Positions 26,826-36,797 of a DNA stretch of 64,000 nt are shown piece after piece. Where the stretch lies: positions 1,302,001 through 1,366,000 of the forward strand of contig NZ_JPOO01000003.1 in NCBI RefSeq assembly GCF_000733925.1. Direction: 5' to 3'. This stretch comes from Arenibacter algicola (GTDB lineage: Bacteria; Bacteroidota; Bacteroidia; Flavobacteriales; Flavobacteriaceae). A model generated the notes under the pieces. It saw nothing but the letters and a program-made list of their open reading frames with translations. It was not told the DNA's origin and did not search any database. Made by a program: the position numbers and the translations under genes. How positions within the stretch are numbered: the first letter of the stretch is position 1; the number at the start of each line of letters is the position of its first letter.

Positions 26826-28481
26826 CTATTCCTTATTGACCCTATAAGTAATTCTTCGATTTGTAATTACAGTCCTCACCTTAACTGTCAACAATGCAGA
26901 AGATGAAAATGTAGGAGGGCAACTGGATCCTGATTTTGAAGCTATTATACGATATCTATAGCCATTTTTATCTGCACCCGCCGTCTTGACCGTTAAGGCA
27001 GTGGACTGAGTACCTGCATACTCTGTGCCGTTTGAAATGTTGTTGAAGACTGTTCCCCCATCCGTACTCACCTGCCATTGATAGGTATCTGCATTGGTTG
27101 CAGTTACCGTAAAAATGGCATTACCTCCGGTAAAAATAACTTGATCTGGTCCTATAGCAGCCGTTGAAGGGGTGTCTTGGGTAACTGTTATTGCCGTCCT
27201 TGCTCCACTGCGGCAATTGGTCGACGTATTCCTTGCCTCGGCATAAAAAGTACCAGGGCCACTGGGAGTATAAGTTGTATTGCCCAACAATAACAATGTT
27301 CCTCCACTAGGTGCATTGTACCAGTCCACTGTCTCGCCAAACCCTACCGATGCCGATACACTCGGTACGGCATCACCGGTACAATAAGACTCATTACCCC
27401 CACTTGTAGGTGCACTTACCACAGGACAGGCACAATTAGGTGCAGTCACTGGTAATTCATTTGTACAGCCATTGGCATCGGTTACCGTTACCACAATGTT
27501 GGTTCCGGATGGAACATCTGTGATGGTCCAAGTATTTCCCGAGGTATTCGTCACAGTACCAGCCGTACTGGTTACCGTTCCCGTACTAACTGTTACGCCC
27601 AATCTGTAAGTAGTAGGCGAAAATAGTCTAAAAACACAAGTAGGAGAAGTGCTTACAGAAATTGTAGGCCTTGGAAGAATAGTTAGTTCTACAGCGGTTC
27701 TAAAAAGACTTCTTCTATTGGAATCCGAATTATCTACGCTCTCTCCATAATATGTAACGTTACCCACCGTATTTAGGGTTGGGGAAACCGGAGAACCACC
27801 ACTGCTAGCAGTATACCATACCACATGGGCCCCGGAGGGCGGGGTTGCAGAAGCGGTTAGGGTTTGTATAGGGTTTTGTTCGCATTCAGTAATGTCCCCA
27901 TTACTGGTGGGAGGAGGAAGTGCTGATTCTACCTCATCAAAAGAGAACTCATAACTTCCATTTCCCTTACAGGAAGAAAACTCTCTAGTGCCCAGGAAAA
28001 TTCTTTGGGAATTATTACAACTCTTATCTGTATCTATCTCTCCTCCATTATTGTAGATTATAGCGTCCGACGGTAAGTGTAAATCTGCATTACCCGCCCA
28101 TGTAAGAATTCCATCACTTTGAACCGCGACCAACATTATATTAACAGTCAGTACCCCATTGTTTGGTAACGAAAGGGTGTCATCACCACCAGATTGATCA
28201 CCAATTATTAATTTATCTATGGTATAGGAAGTAATATTCACATTCAAGGATACGGTATTACCGCTACCAATGGTTACCGTACCTACGTTACTGTTCTGTC
28301 CCGGATATGAGGTGGCATTGACCCAAGCAATACCATTATAAATCTGCCAGGTACTGGAACTGCCCCAGTTGCCAGAAGCCTTTGACCTATAATCTCCAGT
28401 AACCTGAGCCACAACAGGGATACTTAATAATAAAAATAACAATAGTAAAACCGATTGTTTTAAATTCTGGGTCAAAAACAT
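26826..28481 (-). CDS. secreted Ig-like / PKD-type repeat protein sharing the same C-terminal tail
   Basis: 551 residues. Signal peptide SVLLLLFLLLSIPVVAQ. Then a G8-like or parallel-beta segment (KASGNWGSSSTWQIYNGIAW ... GTVTIGSGNTVSLN, about 30-130), typical of Bacteroidota surface proteins; Ig_7-like repeats with VVWYTASSGGSPVSPTLNT and VDWYNAPSGGTLLLLGNTTY (about 205-420); and a last Ig-like repeat with NADTYQWQVSTDGGTVFNNI (about 460-530). The final residues VRTVITNRRITYRVNKE match the neighbouring protein. Cysteines around 340-370 may form disulfides. Function unknown; a surface adhesin or matrix protein is the simplest guess. Confidence 0.8.
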   Translation of the reverse strand: MFLTQNLKQSVLLLLFLLLSIPVVAQVTGDYRSKASGNWGSSSTWQIYNGIAWVNATSYPGQNSNVGTVTIGSGNTVSLNVNITSYTIDKLIIGDQSGGDDTLSLPNNGVLTVNIMLVAVQSDGILTWAGNADLHLPSDAIIYNNGGEIDTDKSCNNSQRIFLGTREFSSCKGNGSYEFSFDEVESALPPPTSNGDITECEQNPIQTLTASATPPSGAHVVWYTASSGGSPVSPTLNTVGNVTYYGESVDNSDSNRRSLFRTAVELTILPRPTISVSTSPTCVFRLFSPTTYRLGVTVSTGTVTSTAGTVTNTSGNTWTITDVPSGTNIVVTVTDANGCTNELPVTAPNCACPVVSAPTSGGNESYCTGDAVPSVSASVGFGETVDWYNAPSGGTLLLLGNTTYTPSGPGTFYAEARNTSTNCRSGARTAITVTQDTPSTAAIGPDQVIFTGGNAIFTVTATNADTYQWQVSTDGGTVFNNISNGTEYAGTQSTALTVKTAGADKNGYRYRIIASKSGSSCPPTFSSSALLTVKVRTVITNRRITYRVNKE

Positions 28482-28780
28482 GGGTTTAAATGTGAAATAA
28501 TATTTGCTATTAACAACATCCTAATCTTATATAATTATTATGGCCAAACTAAAATTTTAGTTCTGCCGCAATCGATGAACCTAATGTCAAAGGGTGAAAA
28601 TATTCAATAATTGAAGAATAGAGAACATTATGTTGTGAAGTACCATTAAACTGTGGTAAATATGTAGTTAAGGTAGAAATACTGGGTGAGGTTACCTAGA
28701 TATTATTGGCAAAATGATGATACAACCTACCAAGAGTAATGCACTATAAAACCAAAATTGTGGGTTCCTTAATTATCGCA
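28482..28780. other. AT-rich intergenic region
   Basis: About 300 bp between the terminator of the OmpA-type gene and the start of the Ig-like protein gene. I see no gene and no -7 element of the TAnnTTTG type on the minus strand. Confidence 0.5.
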
Positions 28781-28810
28781 AACAAAAAAGCAGCTGTAAA
28801 AACAGCTGCT
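28781..28810 (-). terminator. intrinsic terminator of the second SprF unit
   Basis: On the minus strand a perfect 9-bp stem AGCAGCTGT/ACAGCTGCT with a 4-nt loop is followed by six T residues, 26 bp after the stop codon of the OmpA-type gene. Confidence 0.85.
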
Positions 28811-28835
28811 CTAAATATTTTCTACAGGAGTAAAT

Positions 28836-30773
28836 CTATTCCAATATCAAGAATTCCGATCTACGGTTTAATTGATGTTCGGCCTTCGAACATTTTACTC
28901 CGTTTACACAGCGGTTTACCAATCGGGTTTCCCCAAAACCTTCGCCCTGCAATCTATCACTTGCAATTCCTTTTGAAACCATATAAGCTACCGTAGATTC
29001 CGCTCTTTTTTGTGATAACCACAAGTTATAGGCATCAACCCCTTGACTGTCGGTATGGGACGTAACCTTAAGTTTTAAACTTGGATACTTTTCCATGGCA
29101 GCAATTACCTTTTGAATTTCAATTTCAGCGTCTGGCCTAACATTATACCTGTCAAAATCGAAATAAATGGTACTTAGCTGTAATAATTTGGCTAAATCGT
29201 CCCCATAACCCGCTGTTACGGTATCCCTTTCCAAATAAAAATCAACTATCAAAGGCTTACTATCGGATATATTAAGATACTCTTCGGAAGGCACATATCC
29301 TTGCATAGTAGCCCTAACAAAATTACCTTTATTACAATCTATAGTAATACTGTAATTGCCATTAGAATCCGTTATTGCCGATGCCAATTCCTCATTATTT
29401 TCATCAATAACCTTCACCGTTGCCCCTACTAAGACCTCATTGGAAATTTTATCCCTTACGGTACCTGTAATTGGTTTAATACAATCGAATTCCAATTTTT
29501 TCGTCTCTACAAAACTATATATATCGTCCTCACCCACACCATTCTCCCGGTTCGAAGCAAAATAGCCGTTTCTGGTTTCTTCATTTATAATGAAGGTAAA
29601 ATCATCCAACTCACTGTTTACAGGTTTTCCTACATTTAAAACGGTCCCTATATACTGACTGTTGGAAATTTTCGTAGCAAATATATCCAAGCCACCTAAT
29701 CCGGGATGACCGTCGGAAGAAAAATAAAGTACATTTTCACTGGTAACGTAAGGAAAGGTTTCCCTTGCTTCCGTATTGATAATATTACCCAAATTTACTG
29801 GAGTCCCATAAGTACCATCACTATTAATGGCTACTTTAAAAATATCCGACTCTCCATAGGAACCCGGCATATCTGAGGCAAAATATAGTATTTTTTCGTC
29901 CGGGCTAAGTGTAGGGTGTGCAATGGAATAGGATTCGCTATTAAAGGGAAGTTCCTCAATATGGGTCCATACTCCTTTTTCTTTGACCGCCTTAAAGATT
30001 TTTAGGCGTACCACTCCCTTTTCATCTTTTACGGTTTTACCATCAAATAGATTATTCCTCGTAAAATAGAGGGTGTTGCCATCCTTACTAAAGACCGATG
30101 TAGATTCGTGATATCTGGTATTTATATCGTCCCCAAATTTCACCACCTTGTTTACAGAAACACTGTCGGCATTTATCTTGTACAGGTCCAAGAAATCTTT
30201 GGAATTCCAAGTATGTCTATATCGAGCCAAATTACCGGTATCCCTATCGGAAGAAAATATTAGTCCTTCCCCATAAAAGGAAGGGGCAAAATCTGAATAT
30301 CTGGAATTGAAAGCAAATTTACCAATGTCATATCTCCCGGAATTTTTTTCTATTTCCGCCAAATAGTCCCTTTCGGCCATATAAAGATTGGCCCTAACAT
30401 CTGCTGAAGTTATTTGGGAAAACTCCGCCATTACATCCTTGGACAGATCATATTCTCCCAAAGACCTCAAAGTCTGTGCATATCTAAAATAGTATTCAGG
30501 TCCAATTCCTTCCTTGTATTCACTTAGGAGTCTTTTGTAGATTTCTGATGCCTCTTTGTATTCAGCATTAAAATAATAAGAATTTCCCAGCTTCATTAAC
30601 AGATCGGCAGACGTATATCCCTTGTCCAATACGCGTTTATAGATATCAATGGCCGGACTAAAGGAATAGTCGCTATATTTTTCATCTGCCTTATTTATCA
30701 GTCTATCCTGGGCAATAAGAGCATTACCAAGGACAGAAAATAATACTGTCAGCAAAAAAATTCTTTTTATCAT
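28836..30773 (-). CDS. PorE-like outer-membrane protein: TPR, beta-propeller, CarboxypepD_reg and OmpA domains
   Basis: 645 residues from MIKRIFLLTVLFSVLGNALIAQ, the signal peptide; an ATG 20 codons earlier lies within the upstream SprF gene. Order: TPR-like helices (about 25-140), a PD40/WD40-type propeller with repeats such as LYFASDMPGSYGESDIFKV and LYFSSDGHPGLGGLDIFAT (about 155-420), a carboxypeptidase regulatory-like beta sandwich (ITGTVRDKISNEVLVGATV, about 435-520), and an OmpA peptidoglycan-binding domain with SHTDSQG and LSQKRAESTVAYM (about 530-645). This is the layout of PorE, which ties T9SS to the cell wall, and of the many homologues found beside SprF/CHU_C genes. It starts 10 bp after the SprF gene and ends at a clear terminator. 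Confidence 0.9.
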   Translation of the reverse strand: MIKRIFLLTVLFSVLGNALIAQDRLINKADEKYSDYSFSPAIDIYKRVLDKGYTSADLLMKLGNSYYFNAEYKEASEIYKRLLSEYKEGIGPEYYFRYAQTLRSLGEYDLSKDVMAEFSQITSADVRANLYMAERDYLAEIEKNSGRYDIGKFAFNSRYSDFAPSFYGEGLIFSSDRDTGNLARYRHTWNSKDFLDLYKINADSVSVNKVVKFGDDINTRYHESTSVFSKDGNTLYFTRNNLFDGKTVKDEKGVVRLKIFKAVKEKGVWTHIEELPFNSESYSIAHPTLSPDEKILYFASDMPGSYGESDIFKVAINSDGTYGTPVNLGNIINTEARETFPYVTSENVLYFSSDGHPGLGGLDIFATKISNSQYIGTVLNVGKPVNSELDDFTFIINEETRNGYFASNRENGVGEDDIYSFVETKKLEFDCIKPITGTVRDKISNEVLVGATVKVIDENNEELASAITDSNGNYSITIDCNKGNFVRATMQGYVPSEEYLNISDSKPLIVDFYLERDTVTAGYGDDLAKLLQLSTIYFDFDRYNVRPDAEIEIQKVIAAMEKYPSLKLKVTSHTDSQGVDAYNLWLSQKRAESTVAYMVSKGIASDRLQGEGFGETRLVNRCVNGVKCSKAEHQLNRRSEFLILE

Positions 30774-30783
30774 TTTATTTTTT

Positions 30784-31737
30784 TTAAAAGAAACGCGGAG
30801 AAACCATTCTTCGGAACGATTTAACCAGTTCAAATCTTAAAAACACTTCAAAGGACCCGTCATTAAATTGTGTTCCTCCCAACTCTGTAGTTTCCCGGTC
30901 ATATGCCAGACCAATCATAAACTGATCGCTAAGTTGGAAGCCCAGAAGACCGCTTAATGCCGCATCCCATCTATAAGCAGCACCAAAGCTAAACTTGTCA
31001 TTGAACAAGAAACTGGCGGACAAATCTATTTGTAAGGGCGCCCCGCCCACTACTTTGGTCAAAACTGCAGGTTTAAACTTAAAATTATTATTAAGATCAA
31101 AGACATAACCAGTAATTAAATAAAAATTCATTCTCTCCTTGGAAAGGAACTGTACTGAATTGGCATCACGTTGGGAATTGTCAAAATATTCTGTTTCTAC
31201 CATATTTGGAGCAGAGAGTCCTGCATAAAACTTATCCGTATGATAGTACACCCCTACTCCAAAATTTGGGGAAAACTTATTGTCGATGTTCTCACCTTGT
31301 ATATTTTCAGAATCAAAATTGTTCAGTCCATTAAAATCCAGACTCAACATATTCCCCCCTACTTTTAATCCAAAGGATAATTTGGCATCCAAAGCAACAT
31401 CAACGGTATAGGACAAAACGGCATCGAACTGGGTTTCCTGAACCACACCATCCCCAATATTGTCATTGATAATGGAAATACCGTACCCCAATCTACTATT
31501 CCTTATTGGTGAATGCAGGTTTAAGGTCTGTGTTTTAGGAGCGCCTTCCAATCCTACCCACTGGGAACGGTAGAGCGCCGCTACACTTAATTGCCCCCTA
31601 GACCCCGCATATGCCGGGTTTACACTCATAGTATTGTACATATACTGGGTATACTGTGCATCTTGCTGGGCATATAGTCCTGCAAAAAGGGAAAACAACA
31701 TTAAAACGGTAACGAGGAGACTCTTTTTATATATCAT
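30784..31737 (-). CDS. PorP/SprF family type IX secretion outer-membrane protein (copy 2)
   Basis: 317 residues. Signal peptide LLVTVLMLFSLFAGLYA, then the family start QQDAQYTQYMYNTMSVNPAYAGSRG and a beta-barrel pattern ending SPRFF. It is closely similar along its whole length to the copy at 2786-3757; the clearest difference is an insertion around SQRDANSVQ. It lies 15 bp after the CHU_C gene and 10 bp before the PorE-like gene in a tight three-gene unit. By family knowledge it should bind the CHU_C domain of its neighbour and help to place or hold it at the outer membrane. Confidence 0.93.
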   Translation of the reverse strand: MIYKKSLLVTVLMLFSLFAGLYAQQDAQYTQYMYNTMSVNPAYAGSRGQLSVAALYRSQWVGLEGAPKTQTLNLHSPIRNSRLGYGISIINDNIGDGVVQETQFDAVLSYTVDVALDAKLSFGLKVGGNMLSLDFNGLNNFDSENIQGENIDNKFSPNFGVGVYYHTDKFYAGLSAPNMVETEYFDNSQRDANSVQFLSKERMNFYLITGYVFDLNNNFKFKPAVLTKVVGGAPLQIDLSASFLFNDKFSFGAAYRWDAALSGLLGFQLSDQFMIGLAYDRETTELGGTQFNDGSFEVFLRFELVKSFRRMVSPRFF

Positions 31738-31752
31738 CTACTATAAAATATT

Positions 31753-34700
31753 TTATTTACTCACATAAATATAACCACTATCTGTAATATTCTGCTGTTT
31801 ATTTTCATATTGAAAAATATAATAATAAACTCCTGCGGGCAAATAATTGTTTCCAGTCACAGTAGATCTAGCCTTGGACCTACCGTCAAAAACATTATTC
31901 TGATTATTATACCCTTTTCCTTCATAGACAGAAACACCCCATCTATTGAAGATTTTCAAGGTATTGTTATTGGCGTTTCTAACCCCTCTAATAAATAGGA
32001 AGTCGTTTTTACCATCCGAATTAGGGGTCACGAGTTGATTTACTTCAATTTTTTCATCCTCATCCCCATCTTCTATAATCACTGTTACCGTAGAAGTATC
32101 GCAATTTTCAGCATTGGCAGCCTCACAGATCATATAGTCTATAGTGTAGGTACCATCGGCAGTTCCGGGGGCCACGCTAACACTGCCATCCTCGTTAATC
32201 TTTAGCACATCCGTTGGCGTAGAAGTAAGCACCACGTCTGTAGAAGCTACAGGATCTCCATTAAGGGTATCGTTATCAAGCACGTTACTGCCAGTGATTA
32301 AGCCTGTATTATTTGTATCTGTTGCATAGGCATCGTCTACCGCAACGATCACGTTGTCCATATCAGGACCTACCTGAACGGTTACCGTACCCGTATCACA
32401 ATTTTCCGTATTGGCCGCTTCACAGATGGTATATTCTATAATGTAGGTGCCATCGGCAGTACCGGGGGCCACACTAACACTGCCATCCTCGTTTATGGTA
32501 AGTTCGTCCGTAGGCGTGGAAGTAAGCACTACGTCAGTGGCGGCTACCACTTCCCCGTTTATGGTGTCGTTGCCCAGCACGTTGCTGTCTGGTATCACGC
32601 CACTTACATCGGTATCCACGCTATAACTGTCGTCCACCGCATCGATTACATTGTCCATATCAGGACCTACCTGAACAGTGACAGTACCCGTATCGCAATT
32701 GTCCGTATTGGCCGCTTCACAAATGGTATATTCAATAGTGTAGGTGCCATCGGCAGTACCGGGGGCCACACTAACACTGCCATCCTCATTTATGGTAAGT
32801 TCGTCCGTTGGCGTAGAAGTAAGCACTACGTCCGTAGCGGCTACCACTTCCCCGTTTATGGTGTCGTTGCCCAACACGTTGCTATCTGGTATCACGCCAC
32901 TTACATCGGTATCCACGCTATAGCTGTCATCCACCGCATCGATTACATTGTCCATATCGGGACCTACCTGAACAGTGACAGTACCCGTATCGCAATTTTC
33001 CGTATTGGCCGCTTCACAGATGGTATATTCAATAGTGTAGGTGCCATCGGCAGTACCGGGGGCCACACTAACACTGCCATCCTCGTTTATGGTAAGTTCG
33101 TCCGTTGGCGTAGAGGTAAGCACTACGTCCACAGCGGCTACCACCTCGCCGTTTATGGTGTCGTTGCCCAGCACGTTGCTGTCTGGTATCACACCACTTA
33201 CATCGCTATCCACGCTATAACTGTCGTCCACCGCATCGATTACATTGTCCATATCTGGACCTACCTGAACCGTGACAGTGCCTGTATCGCAATTGTCCGT
33301 ATTGGCCGCTTCACAGATGGTATATTCAATAGTGTAGGTGCCATCGGCAGTACCGGGGGCCACACTAACACTGCCATCCTCGTTGATGGTTAGTTCGTCC
33401 GTTGGCGTGGAAGTAATCACTACGTCCACAGCGGCTACCACCTCGCCGTTGATGGTGTCGTTGCCCAGCACGTTGCTGTCTGGTATAACTCCGCTTACAC
33501 CGGTATCCACGCTATAACTGTCGTCCACTGCATCTATCACATTGTCCATATCAGGACCTACCTGAACCGTGACAGTGCCTGTATCGCAATTGTCCGTATT
33601 GGCCACTTCACAGATGGTATATTCAATAGTGTAGGTGCCATCGGCTGAACCGGGGGCCACGCTAACACTGCCATCCTCGTTTATGGTAAGTTCGTCCGTT
33701 GGCGTAGAAGTAAGCACTACGTCCACAGCGGCTACCACCTCGCCGTTTATGGTGTCGTTGCCCAGCACGTTGCTATCGGGTAAAACTCCGCTTACACCGG
33801 TATCCACGCTATAACTGTCGTCCACTGCATCTATTACATTGTCCATATCAGGACCTACCTGAATAGTTACCGTAGCTGTATCGCAATTGTCCGTATTGGC
33901 CAATTCACAGATGGTATATTCAATAGTGTAGGTACCATCGGCAGTACCAGGGGCCACACTAACACTGCCATCCTCGTTTATGGTTAGTTCGTCCGTTGGC
34001 GTAGAAGTAAGCACCACGTCCGCAGCGGCTACCACTTCCCCGTTTATGGTGTCGTTGCCCAGCACGTTGCTGTCTGGTATCACGCCACTTACATCGGTAT
34101 CCACGCTATAACTGTCGTCTACCGCATCGATTACATTGTCCATATCAGGACCTACCTGAATGGTTACCGTGGCCGATGCACAAACACTTGGATCAGGAAT
34201 AACGTTACATACCTGATAAATTATAGTAACAGTGGAGTTGGATTCGGATTCGACAGGAGTGTAAGTCAAAAAGCCTGTTTCTTCATCAAAAGTAACAGTT
34301 CCTAAGGCACTGCCACCTATCATTGATAAAGCTGTAATACCCAAATTGTCAGCGTGATTATTAGGCAAGTAATCATCATTCTCCAAAATATTGATCGCCA
34401 CTTCTGTCATGGCAGGGGTTGACCCGGAGTCATCCCTCGCAGTTGCAACAAGTGGATCCGGATCAGTTCCATTTGGATTTCCGTCATTGTCACAATCAAG
34501 AACCTCCCAATCAACTGAAGGGGTCAACGTAACACTTTCTGGGTTATAATCACAGGGATCCAGAGGATCGGTCCCGTCTTCTTTCTCATCTTCATTGGTC
34601 ACCCCGTCCCCGTCACAGTCAGTATCGTTCCATGTGTTGGAAGGAGCTACGGTCTGGTGGGCCAAAACAAAATCGCAGGGATCCAAGGGATCTGTACCAT

Positions 34701-36180
34701 CTTCCTTCTCATCCTCATTGGTCACCCCATCCCCATCGCAGTCAGTATCGTTCCAAGTGTTGGAAGGAGCCACGGTCTGGTGGGCCAAAACAAAATCGCA
34801 GGAATCCAACGGATCTGTACCGTCTTCCTTCTCATCCTCATTGGTCACCCCATCCCCGTCACAATCAACTGTTAAATAATCGCCGCTCTGGGGCAAGGTA
34901 ATACTCTCCACCTTATAATCACAAGGATCGGTAGGATCGGTCTCATCATTTACTTCTTGCCAATTGGTAACGCCATCTCCATCACAATCTCCATTTTTCC
35001 AAGAATAGGAGGGCAATATTGAAATGCTGGTATAAAGAAGATCACAGGAATCTAAAGGATCCGTACCGTCCGTTTTCTCATCCTCGTTGGTTACGCCATC
35101 ACCGTCACAATCGGCATTTTTCCATTCTGTTGATGGAGTACAGTTTTGATGTGCCAGGACAAAATCGCAGGGATCCAAAGGATCTGTTCCGTCCTCCTTT
35201 TCCTTTTCATTGGTAACACCATCCCCGTCACAGTCTGCATTCTTCCATTCCGTGGACGGGCTACAGTTTTGATGTGCCAGGACAAAATCGCAGGGATCCA
35301 AGGGATCTGTACCGTCTTCTATCTCTTTTCCATTGGTTACGCCGTCGCCATCACAATCTGAAGGCAAATAACTACTGCACTGGGCTACAGTCACATGGTC
35401 TGGATCGTAATCACAGGGATCCAAAGGATCCGTACCATCTGACTTCTCATCCACATTGGTTACGCCATCACCGTCACAGTCCGCATTCTTCCATTCAGTG
35501 GACGGGCTACAGTTTTGATGTGCCAGGACAAAATCGCAGGTATCCAAGGGATCTGTACCATCCTCTTTTTCCTTTTCATTGGTTACGCCATCACCGTCAC
35601 AGTCTGCATTCTTCCATTCCGTGGACGGGCTACAGTTTTGGTGTCCCAAAACAAAATCACATGGATCCAAAGGATCTGTTCCATCTATCTTCTCCTTGTT
35701 GTTGGTCACCCCATCACCATCACAATCCGCATTTTTCCAAGCAGTTGAAGGCGTACAATTCTGGTGCGCTAAAATAAAATCGCAGGAATTATTTGGATCC
35801 GTACCGTCCGCATTTTCTTTATCATTGGTCACACCATCCCCATCGGAATCCATTGATATAGCCGAAGATGAATCTAATATTGTTAAGGGTATAGCACTAA
35901 TTTGAGTAACAGAGTTTGAAGAATATACTCCTGAATAATCTATATCAGTTCTAGATAAATCAAGACTCCGTATAGAAAAAAGATCCCAAAATTCATTCGA
36001 AGAATTCTGCTTTATATTTGATTTGTCGTTAACATTTACTTCATGTAATATTTTTTCCCCATGATTATACACATAGGTATTCCCATAGGAGGATGCACTT
36101 CCAAAAACAAAAATAACAGCGATAAGTGAAAAATAATGAGCTAAAATGCTCCTATATTTCACAAAAGTAATATTCTCCAT
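31753..36180 (-). CDS. large CHU_C surface protein with cysteine-bearing TSP3 repeats and seven 99-residue repeats
   Basis: 1475 residues. Signal peptide (HYFSLIAVIFVFGSASSYG). Order: a short unique head to about 105; eleven DCDGDGVTN..E..DGTDPLDPCD calcium-binding TSP3-type repeats of about 41 residues, plus a final degenerate one (about 110-580); a transition segment; seven 99-residue cadherin-like repeats (PDMDNVIDAVDDSYS ... TYTIEYTICEAANTDNCDT, about 680-1370); and a CHU_C domain with VTPNSDGKNDF and LKIFNRWGVSVYE (about 1385-1475). The C-terminal domain is a type B T9SS signal, and the SprF partner is encoded 15 bp downstream. It is probably a long calcium-stiffened surface stalk. Repeats 2-6 are very alike, suggesting recent expansion. 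Confidence 0.92.
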   Translation of the reverse strand: MENITFVKYRSILAHYFSLIAVIFVFGSASSYGNTYVYNHGEKILHEVNVNDKSNIKQNSSNEFWDLFSIRSLDLSRTDIDYSGVYSSNSVTQISAIPLTILDSSSAISMDSDGDGVTNDKENADGTDPNNSCDFILAHQNCTPSTAWKNADCDGDGVTNNKEKIDGTDPLDPCDFVLGHQNCSPSTEWKNADCDGDGVTNEKEKEDGTDPLDTCDFVLAHQNCSPSTEWKNADCDGDGVTNVDEKSDGTDPLDPCDYDPDHVTVAQCSSYLPSDCDGDGVTNGKEIEDGTDPLDPCDFVLAHQNCSPSTEWKNADCDGDGVTNEKEKEDGTDPLDPCDFVLAHQNCTPSTEWKNADCDGDGVTNEDEKTDGTDPLDSCDLLYTSISILPSYSWKNGDCDGDGVTNWQEVNDETDPTDPCDYKVESITLPQSGDYLTVDCDGDGVTNEDEKEDGTDPLDSCDFVLAHQTVAPSNTWNDTDCDGDGVTNEDEKEDGTDPLDPCDFVLAHQTVAPSNTWNDTDCDGDGVTNEDEKEDGTDPLDPCDYNPESVTLTPSVDWEVLDCDNDGNPNGTDPDPLVATARDDSGSTPAMTEVAINILENDDYLPNNHADNLGITALSMIGGSALGTVTFDEETGFLTYTPVESESNSTVTIIYQVCNVIPDPSVCASATVTIQVGPDMDNVIDAVDDSYSVDTDVSGVIPDSNVLGNDTINGEVVAAADVVLTSTPTDELTINEDGSVSVAPGTADGTYTIEYTICELANTDNCDTATVTIQVGPDMDNVIDAVDDSYSVDTGVSGVLPDSNVLGNDTINGEVVAAVDVVLTSTPTDELTINEDGSVSVAPGSADGTYTIEYTICEVANTDNCDTGTVTVQVGPDMDNVIDAVDDSYSVDTGVSGVIPDSNVLGNDTINGEVVAAVDVVITSTPTDELTINEDGSVSVAPGTADGTYTIEYTICEAANTDNCDTGTVTVQVGPDMDNVIDAVDDSYSVDSDVSGVIPDSNVLGNDTINGEVVAAVDVVLTSTPTDELTINEDGSVSVAPGTADGTYTIEYTICEAANTENCDTGTVTVQVGPDMDNVIDAVDDSYSVDTDVSGVIPDSNVLGNDTINGEVVAATDVVLTSTPTDELTINEDGSVSVAPGTADGTYTIEYTICEAANTDNCDTGTVTVQVGPDMDNVIDAVDDSYSVDTDVSGVIPDSNVLGNDTINGEVVAATDVVLTSTPTDELTINEDGSVSVAPGTADGTYIIEYTICEAANTENCDTGTVTVQVGPDMDNVIVAVDDAYATDTNNTGLITGSNVLDNDTLNGDPVASTDVVLTSTPTDVLKINEDGSVSVAPGTADGTYTIDYMICEAANAENCDTSTVTVIIEDGDEDEKIEVNQLVTPNSDGKNDFLFIRGVRNANNNTLKIFNRWGVSVYEGKGYNNQNNVFDGRSKARSTVTGNNYLPAGVYYYIFQYENKQQNITDSGYIYVSK
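32070..34150 (-). repeat. seven 297-bp in-frame tandem repeats
   Basis: The block coding for PDMDNVIDAV recurs every 297 bp between about 32350 and 34140. The copy nearest the C-terminus is the most divergent (AVDDAYATDTNNTG) and the others differ at few positions, mainly the pairs VDT/VDS and NTD/NTE. Confidence 0.9.
34480..35870 (-). repeat. about twelve TSP3-type tandem repeats (123 bp typical)
   Basis: The usual unit is 41 codons, with DCDGDGVTN, DGTDPLD and a CDFVLAHQNC linker. Two units replace the NC linker by QTVAPSNTWN and others vary more, so unit length is not constant. Confidence 0.85.
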
Positions 36181-36751
36181 AAATGATAGTTTTATATCAA
36201 CTGATCACCATGGCACAATAGGTAAAAAATAAATGTAAGAAGTTGGGGCCAACTCCAATATTACATGCAAGATATATCTAAAAAATCAATAGTCATAAGG
36301 TTTTCAAGCCATAAATCATATAAAATCTGCCAATAACCGTATTACTCGACAAAGTGTTAAATAATCACAAAAACGACCTTGGACAAATTCAGTAAATCGC
36401 GTAAAAATCGTTAGTAAATTAGTATTTTATTGTAGGTTTTTTCGTTGTAATAAAGTAAGCAAAAGATGTATTTTATTGCAATATCAAACGAATATTTTAT
36501 AATTAATGACTAAAATTATCCTGCTTTAAAACCGGAAAAAAAGTTTACTTAAATTTTGGATCCTCCCAAAAAATCTAAATAACAATTTACCAACCACAAA
36601 AAGTATAAGACACCGAAGGCAAACCTAAACAAACCTCAAAAGAAAAATCCCAATAAGTCGACCAGAACCTAAGAAATAATATAATACCCCAATCAAATCT
36701 GAAATATCCACCAATTAATATTTCTTTACAGTATTTACCGGCATATGCTGG
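36181..36751. other. divergent intergenic region between the surface unit and prfC
   Basis: About 570 AT-rich bases between divergent genes. I see no gene. The minus-strand promoter of the CHU_C-SprF-PorE unit should be here, but I found no TAnnTTTG with a TTG at the right distance. Confidence 0.5.
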
Positions 36752-36780
36752 TTGAAAAAAATTAATTTGACTTATTTTTG
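36752..36780 (+). promoter_or_regulatory. Bacteroidota-type promoter of prfC
   Basis: TTG at 36752-36754, an 18-nt gap, then TATTTTTG at 36773-36780, a full match to TTG/TAnnTTTG. The start codon is at 36798, leaving a leader of roughly 12 nt. Confidence 0.7.
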
Positions 36781-36797
36781 CCGAAATCAAATAATCA

